A DNA stretch of 64,000 nt from CAVTYH01 sp963738835 (GTDB lineage: Bacteria > Planctomycetota > Planctomycetia > Pirellulales > JADZDJ01). The notes under the pieces are model-generated. The model did no database searches, was not told the DNA's origin, and saw only the letters and a list, made by a program, of their open reading frames with translations. The position numbers and the translations under genes are program-made. Numbering within the stretch: the stretch's first letter is position 1; each line of letters starts with the position of its first letter. Where the stretch lies: contig CAVTYH010000010.1 in NCBI GenBank assembly GCA_963738835.1, forward strand, positions 1 through 64,000, read 5' to 3'. Shown here in pieces: positions 60,192 to 64,000 of the stretch.

Positions 60192-61033
60192 TCACGGTTT
60201 ATCGTATTCACCCAGCGGTCGTACCCAGATGTTTCGATAGCGTACCGGATTGGCATGGTCCTGCAACTCGATAAAAACCTCTGGCGCATGTGGCTTTGAA
60301 TACGCGCCCAGCGCCAGGTGCGGCACACCACCGATGCCATCGGTAGCGCCAAGGTACTCGCGTTTGTGATGCAGCACGATGCCGTTGTGAATGACTGTCA
60401 CATTCGCCTTCTTGAGCATGGCGCCGCTTTCATCCCACCGCGGCGATTCGAAAATGATGTCGTACGATTGCCATTCTCCGGGTGCTTTCGAGGCATTCAC
60501 CAGCGGCGGAGTCTGGCCGTAAAGCGCACCACATTGGCCATCGGGATACGTCTTATCTTCGTAGGAGTCGAGCACCTGAACTTCGTACATGCCGTTGATC
60601 AGAACGCCACTGTTGCCGCGTGCTTGACTGGTCCCGCGCGGCGGCACTGGGGTGGCGAATTCCAGGTGCAGTTGGAAGTCAGGGAATTTATCTTTGCTGC
60701 GAATGTTTCCAGCACCGCGCACCGATTCCATATATCCGTTTTGGGCCTTCCAACCGGCCTCGCCCCCACGGCCACTGGCCCACTTCGACAGATCAGAACC
60801 GTCGAACAGCACGATGGCGTCGGAGGGCGCCGCGCGCCTTGGCTAAACGTCGCAGCCGGCGTAACGACCCGCGGCTGTGGCCGATCGCCGTCATGCACGC
60901 AATATGGTGAGCCTGGAATTTGCGGCGTGCCCTTGTAGCCCAGCCCTTCCTGGGTCGCCGCGTAGACCAGGGTCGCGGCGGATAAACCAAGGCATCCGAG
61001 ACTAAAGCATCGCGCGGTTTTTCGGTAACTCAT
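60192..61033 (-). CDS. DUF1080 (3-keto-disaccharide hydrolase-type) exported protein (one frameshift)
   Basis: Start 61033 (MSYRKTARCFSLGCLGLSAA) with signal peptide. A frame change near 60838 joins AATFSQGA to IVLFDGSDLSKW, the classic start of DUF1080. The rest has GNSGVLINGMYEVQVLDSYE and GEWQSYDIIFESPRWDESGA, then the beta-jelly-roll ending YRNIWVRPLGEY. This family is highly expanded in planctomycetes and is a laminarinase-like fold acting on 3-keto-glycosides. About 280 residues. Confidence 0.82.
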
Positions 61034-61374
61034 AGTCGACTTTTGGACGGAGAGAATTGATTCATAAACGCATTCAGGTTGGCCCATGAAATCGGCTTGA
61101 CTTGGCGACACAGGAGATTTCGGCGTTGGCGACAGCTTATTCGATCGTCGCTCTGAATTGCAAATGTCAGGGGTAGAGGGTCGTGATACCGCTTGTCGCG
61201 AGTCCAGCGTCAAGGGGTCGGGTCACCATCTTCAAACGGTATCACTTCCGAGTAAAGACTCCAGTGACAGACAGTTGGTAATCATTATTGCCCACAGCGG
61301 TCGCCAGTTGATGGGCATCGTGATCGAACGGTCCCCTGGAACGATTCGCCGCCGCTGCGGCTAGGCTATATGTC
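61034..61374. other. Intergenic region between DUF1080 and CBM-like genes
   Basis: Promoter of the DUF1080 gene and 3' flank of the next minus-strand gene. No gene or clear hairpin seen. Confidence 0.4.
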
Positions 61375-61914
61375 TTATTTCTTCGCCTCGTCCGGTTGAT
61401 GAGGACGCAATTTCACACCGTGGACGTAAAGGTTGCTGTCGTATTCCCCTTCTTTGTAGGTGTCGTTCGTGAACGCCACAGCCAGCGTGTGCTCGCCGGC
61501 CTTCACCGAGACCACCGCCTGGTAGTCCTTCACGTCGTCCGATTTCAAGCTAATTTCTTTCCCGAAATCTTTATTGTCCACGGTCAGCTTGAATTTGGGG
61601 TGAATCTCCATGGCCGAGTCGCCGGATGCAGTCACGATGATGTCGTAGTCACCGTCAGAGCGCACCTTGAATTTGGCCTCTGCCGGACCGTTGGTGTAAA
61701 AGCACAACCGGCCTTCGCTCTCGTCGAAAACGAACACGTCATCGGGACTTGTTACCGACTTGGGCGGCTTGAATTTGAAGTCTTTCAATTTGATCACAAT
61801 CGCATCGCTGCTTTTATCGGCTGTCGCCTTGTCATCGGCAGCGCGAACCATTACGGCACCGCATACCAGTGTCACCAACAGCAATAGCCGTCGCACAAAG
61901 TTCAGAGATTTCAT
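61375..61914 (-). CDS. Exported Ca-dependent carbohydrate-binding-like domain protein
   Basis: Start 61914 (MKSLNFVRRLLLLVTLVCGA, signal peptide ending near MVRAAD). 179 residues. The domain has DFKFKPPKSVTSPDD, GDYDIIVTASGDSAMEIHPK, KFKLTVDNKDFGKEISLKSD, VKAGEHTLAVAFTNDTYKEG and YDSNLYVHGVKL, the layout of jelly-roll CBM36/60-type xylan-binding modules that use a bound calcium. No enzyme is attached. Intact. Confidence 0.7.
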   Translation of the reverse strand: MKSLNFVRRLLLLVTLVCGAVMVRAADDKATADKSSDAIVIKLKDFKFKPPKSVTSPDDVFVFDESEGRLCFYTNGPAEAKFKVRSDGDYDIIVTASGDSAMEIHPKFKLTVDNKDFGKEISLKSDDVKDYQAVVSVKAGEHTLAVAFTNDTYKEGEYDSNLYVHGVKLRPHQPDEAKK

Positions 61915-62044
61915 CGCCGCCCTCCTATCAAAGGAAAAAGGCCATTGTACTGGACGGATAGCAGCGTGGCAGGCCCGGCAATGCCCCAATTCGTTACATG
62001 CAATCCAGAAAACCAAGGTGAGCAAGGGCGTCTAACAAAATGCT

Positions 62045-62080
62045 CCTTTTCCCCTTGTGGGAAAGGGTTGGGGTGAGGGG
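62045..62080 (-). repeat. CCCTCACCCC-type dispersed repeat, copy 2 (inverted)
   Basis: On the minus strand it reads ccCTCACCCCaaccctttccc then acaaggggaaaagg, a diverged copy of 9432-9468 in opposite orientation. No gene overlaps it. Confidence 0.6.
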
Positions 62081-62348
62081 TAAAGATCATTCTTTTCACG
62101 CTTTAAGTGATACTTCGAGGGCCAATAGCGATGCCACCCGCGATTCCAAAGAGATCCGCCGAGCCCCCGGAATTGCACGCAGCTGGGGGCTCACTTCGTT
62201 CGACCCCAGACACTCGAAAGCATAGTGGCCCACTCCCCCGTTTCGACGCCGCAAGATTCCTTCTGTCGCGTCGGTTATAACTAAGCGTATTGGAACCCGC
62301 CGGCCGGATGCCCGCGCTCCTCGCTCTTCTTGTCCAACGGTTCGTCGC

Positions 62349-63284
62349 ATGTCTTCATCAATCGACGAAAATCGTAATTCGCACTCCACCGCCACAGCCC
62401 ATCCACCGATGCGGTTTGGGTTGAAATCGTTGTTTGTACTCACCGCAATTGTGGCCGTTCTGGCCGCTGGTGCCAGCGCTGCTGGTTGGCCTGGATTTTG
62501 TTTGTCGATGCTTTTCTTAAGTTTTGTTGTGGGCATTGCCGCTGGTCGAACTCGCCATTCCTTTCTTTGGGCGACGGCCTGGGTTCTGTTTGCACTCTTT
62601 ACAGTGGCACTATTGGTTCCTAGCGTCCGCCATTCACCTCCCGGTGGTTACAGCCGCCGTGACGCATGCCTTAACCAGCTGAAGCAACTCGGCCTAGCGA
62701 TATTTGCGTATGAACGAGTCCACGGGACGTTTCCGCCCGCTTGCACGCTCGACAAATCCGGAAAACCATTAACAAGTTGGCGCACGTTGATGCTGCCATA
62801 TCTGGAGGAAAACGACCTCTTCGCAAAGTATAGCGCCGGTGAACCGTGGGATTCGCCCAACAACAAACCGCTCGCGCAGCGGCCGCTCAACATCTTTCAG
62901 TGTCCGAGCGATTTTGGCGTCGCATTCACCAATAGTACCGACACCAGCTACGTCGCCATCATCGGCCCCGGCACCGCCTGGCTTCCCGGTCGGGGCATTA
63001 AATGGTCCGAGATCAAGGACAACCCGGCCGATACCATTCTGCTTGTAGAAATAAAGAAATCTGGCATCCCTTGGGCCGAGCCGCGCAATCTGGACCTGAC
63101 CAACTTGCCGCCGGGCATCACCCCGCAAAACTTGCTGCAATCGCTTGCCAACCATAACGGCGTCTTCAACGCCCTCTTCGCCGATGGCCACGTGGAAAGC
63201 ATTCCCATCACCATCCCCTGGTCCGACTTTATGGCCCTGCTAACCATCGCCGGCGGCGAAACCGTGGATCGCAACAAGTGGTGA
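62349..63284 (+). CDS. DUF1559-like membrane protein
   Basis: 311 residues. Opens with two hydrophobic helices (FVLTAIVAVLAAGASAA and MLFLSFVVGIAAG, WATAWVLFALFTVALLVP). It then gives the DUF1559 C-terminal pattern CLNQLKQLGLAIFAYERVHG, YEENDLF-like YLEENDLFAKY, FQCPSD, and NGVFNALFADGHVESIPITI with the family's DGHV ending. It lacks the FTLVELLV prepilin start, so this branch is anchored by other helices. Function unknown. Confidence 0.78.
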   Translation: MSSSIDENRNSHSTATAHPPMRFGLKSLFVLTAIVAVLAAGASAAGWPGFCLSMLFLSFVVGIAAGRTRHSFLWATAWVLFALFTVALLVPSVRHSPPGGYSRRDACLNQLKQLGLAIFAYERVHGTFPPACTLDKSGKPLTSWRTLMLPYLEENDLFAKYSAGEPWDSPNNKPLAQRPLNIFQCPSDFGVAFTNSTDTSYVAIIGPGTAWLPGRGIKWSEIKDNPADTILLVEIKKSGIPWAEPRNLDLTNLPPGITPQNLLQSLANHNGVFNALFADGHVESIPITIPWSDFMALLTIAGGETVDRNKW

Positions 63285-63290
63285 TGTGGT

Positions 63291-63338
63291 AGGCCAGTCT
63301 CTCCAAGACTGGCCGCGAGTCTCGGAGAGACTCGCCTA
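63291..63338. repeat. Double-hairpin palindromic repeat
   Basis: ggccagtct-ctcca-agactggcc (63292-63314) is followed directly by gcgagtctc-gga-gagactcgc, two adjacent perfect hairpins. This form recurs as an intergenic REP-like element in planctomycetes. It lies just after the DUF1559-like gene and may end its transcript. Confidence 0.55.
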
Positions 63339-63455
63339 CGCCCGACGTTGTGTTCGTCGTGCCGTCGTGGTTCAATGAATTGCGTTCGAGAATCATGGCG
63401 ACCATCAACCACCACGACACGATGGACACTACGAAACCAGTTCAAAAGTGACCGC

Positions 63456-64000
63456 ATGTCCCGCTTCCGCCGCAATCTGGTGCCGGTCTTGTTGTTGCTG
63501 CCAGTGAATCTGGTTTGCGGCAAACTGCTACTGACACCCAGGAATGTTCAAGCTTTCGACTTTCTGCTGCTCCAGCGTGGTTGGCCGTGGGTGTTTTTGG
63601 AATCGGCCGAGGGATATCCGAATGCCATTCCATTCAAAATCAACGTGTTTTCTTTTTGGATGCTGGCAGCCGATTTGGCGGTGCTGCTGGGCATCGTTGC
63701 CCTTGGCGTATTGCTGGTAGTATGGAATTACCGTCGCCACGGTGGACGATATCAACTTTCGCTGCGGTCTTTGCTGCTCTTGACCGCCGTTGCTGCAATG
63801 GGATTCGCCTGGTGGTTTCATGAGTGGAGTTACTCGAAAAGGCAGGAGGCGTTTTTGCAAACCTTCGGCAATGCCATCTGTTGTTCCGGCAAAATTCCCG
63901 GCCCATTATGGCTAAGGCGACTGACAGGCAACGACGAAATCTTTGAGCGAGTCGTGGCGATCTCTGATCTGGAACATAAGCCATCCCAGGAAATAAAAGA
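63456..64000 (+). CDS. Membrane protein, open at the window edge
   Basis: Frame open from the ATG at 63456 (MSRFRRNLVPVLLLLPVNLV) to the window end. It has a hydrophobic N-terminus, then LQRGWPWVFLESAEG, a hydrophobic helix (MLAADLAVLLGIVALGVLLV) and another (LLLLTAVAAMGFAWWFHEWS). I recognise no family beyond the 'LSLRSLLLLTAVAAMGF' segment, which occurs in many short planctomycete membrane proteins. The end is missing. Confidence 0.65.
   Translation, partial: MSRFRRNLVPVLLLLPVNLVCGKLLLTPRNVQAFDFLLLQRGWPWVFLESAEGYPNAIPFKINVFSFWMLAADLAVLLGIVALGVLLVVWNYRRHGGRYQLSLRSLLLLTAVAAMGFAWWFHEWSYSKRQEAFLQTFGNAICCSGKIPGPLWLRRLTGNDEIFERVVAISDLEHKPSQEIK

Overview
The window looks like a chromosomal segment of a planctomycete, probably Pirellulales-like. 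The reasons are two DUF1559 prepilin-like proteins, PEP-CTERM and type I dockerin surface proteins, a DUF1080 protein, ECF sigma factors paired with protein kinase or zinc-finger regulators, and palindromic repeats of a style common in that phylum. About 20 single-base frameshifts split otherwise well-conserved genes, including pyrF and nifJ. Many of these are probably uncorrected sequencing indels, so I report affected genes as single loci and give the approximate shift position. Genuinely broken genes (IS remnants, head-to-head ndh halves, an esterase/surface-protein junction) are reported as pseudogenes.

Layout. 1-5.4 kb: a decayed PKD-like gene, a HEAT-like exported protein, and a glycan island with a GT25, a PLOD-like glycosyltransferase, a GT31 and a sulfotransferase. 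5.7-6.9 kb: a 5'-truncated large serine recombinase whose last codons lie inside a tRNA-Pro(GGG) gene and its terminator. 7.3-8.2 kb: pyrF. 8.2-9.7 kb: a repeat-rich gap. 9.7-21.2 kb: an anaerobic/energy-stress island with nifJ plus a dihydroorotate-dehydrogenase-like partner, a GNAT, two cyclic-nucleotide-binding proteins, a CBS protein, a BON protein, csrA, a universal stress protein and a bifunctional MaoC/phosphate acyltransferase. 21.5-24.4 kb: mobile DNA (IS21 remnant, tyrosine integrase, intact IS110). 25.2-30.4 kb: exported proteins, including a 932-residue RTX-type protein.

30.6-40.1 kb: regulators. These are an ECF sigma factor with a Ser/Thr kinase that carries a C-terminal heme-type sensor domain, a zinc-finger anti-sigma-like protein, a thioredoxin-fold peroxiredoxin, a GAF-PAS sigma-54 activator, and a STAS protein translationally coupled to a second ECF factor. 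40.5-45.9 kb: a giant autotransporter with a recent 767-768 bp tandem duplication. 46.3-50.2 kb: an Fe-S/SCP2 protein and its likely MarR regulator, then a SulP transporter. 50.4-61.9 kb: exported glycan-degrading and uronate genes (propeller hydrolase, truncated esterase, GH27, AraC, aldo/keto reductase, UxaE, DUF1080). The window ends with a DUF1559-like protein and an open membrane-protein frame.

The strongest new signal is a structured leader motif present three times in the energy-stress island: upstream of nifJ, of the CBS gene and of the BON-csrA genes. It sits each time on the correct strand, between the upstream region and the start codon. It has a GAACTG/CAGTTC hairpin, a CCCCG/CGGGG hairpin with compensatory changes and, in two copies, a third hairpin. 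I do not recognise it as a known riboswitch class. It would tie pyruvate oxidation, acetyl-phosphate metabolism and the CsrA/Usp stress genes into one regulon.
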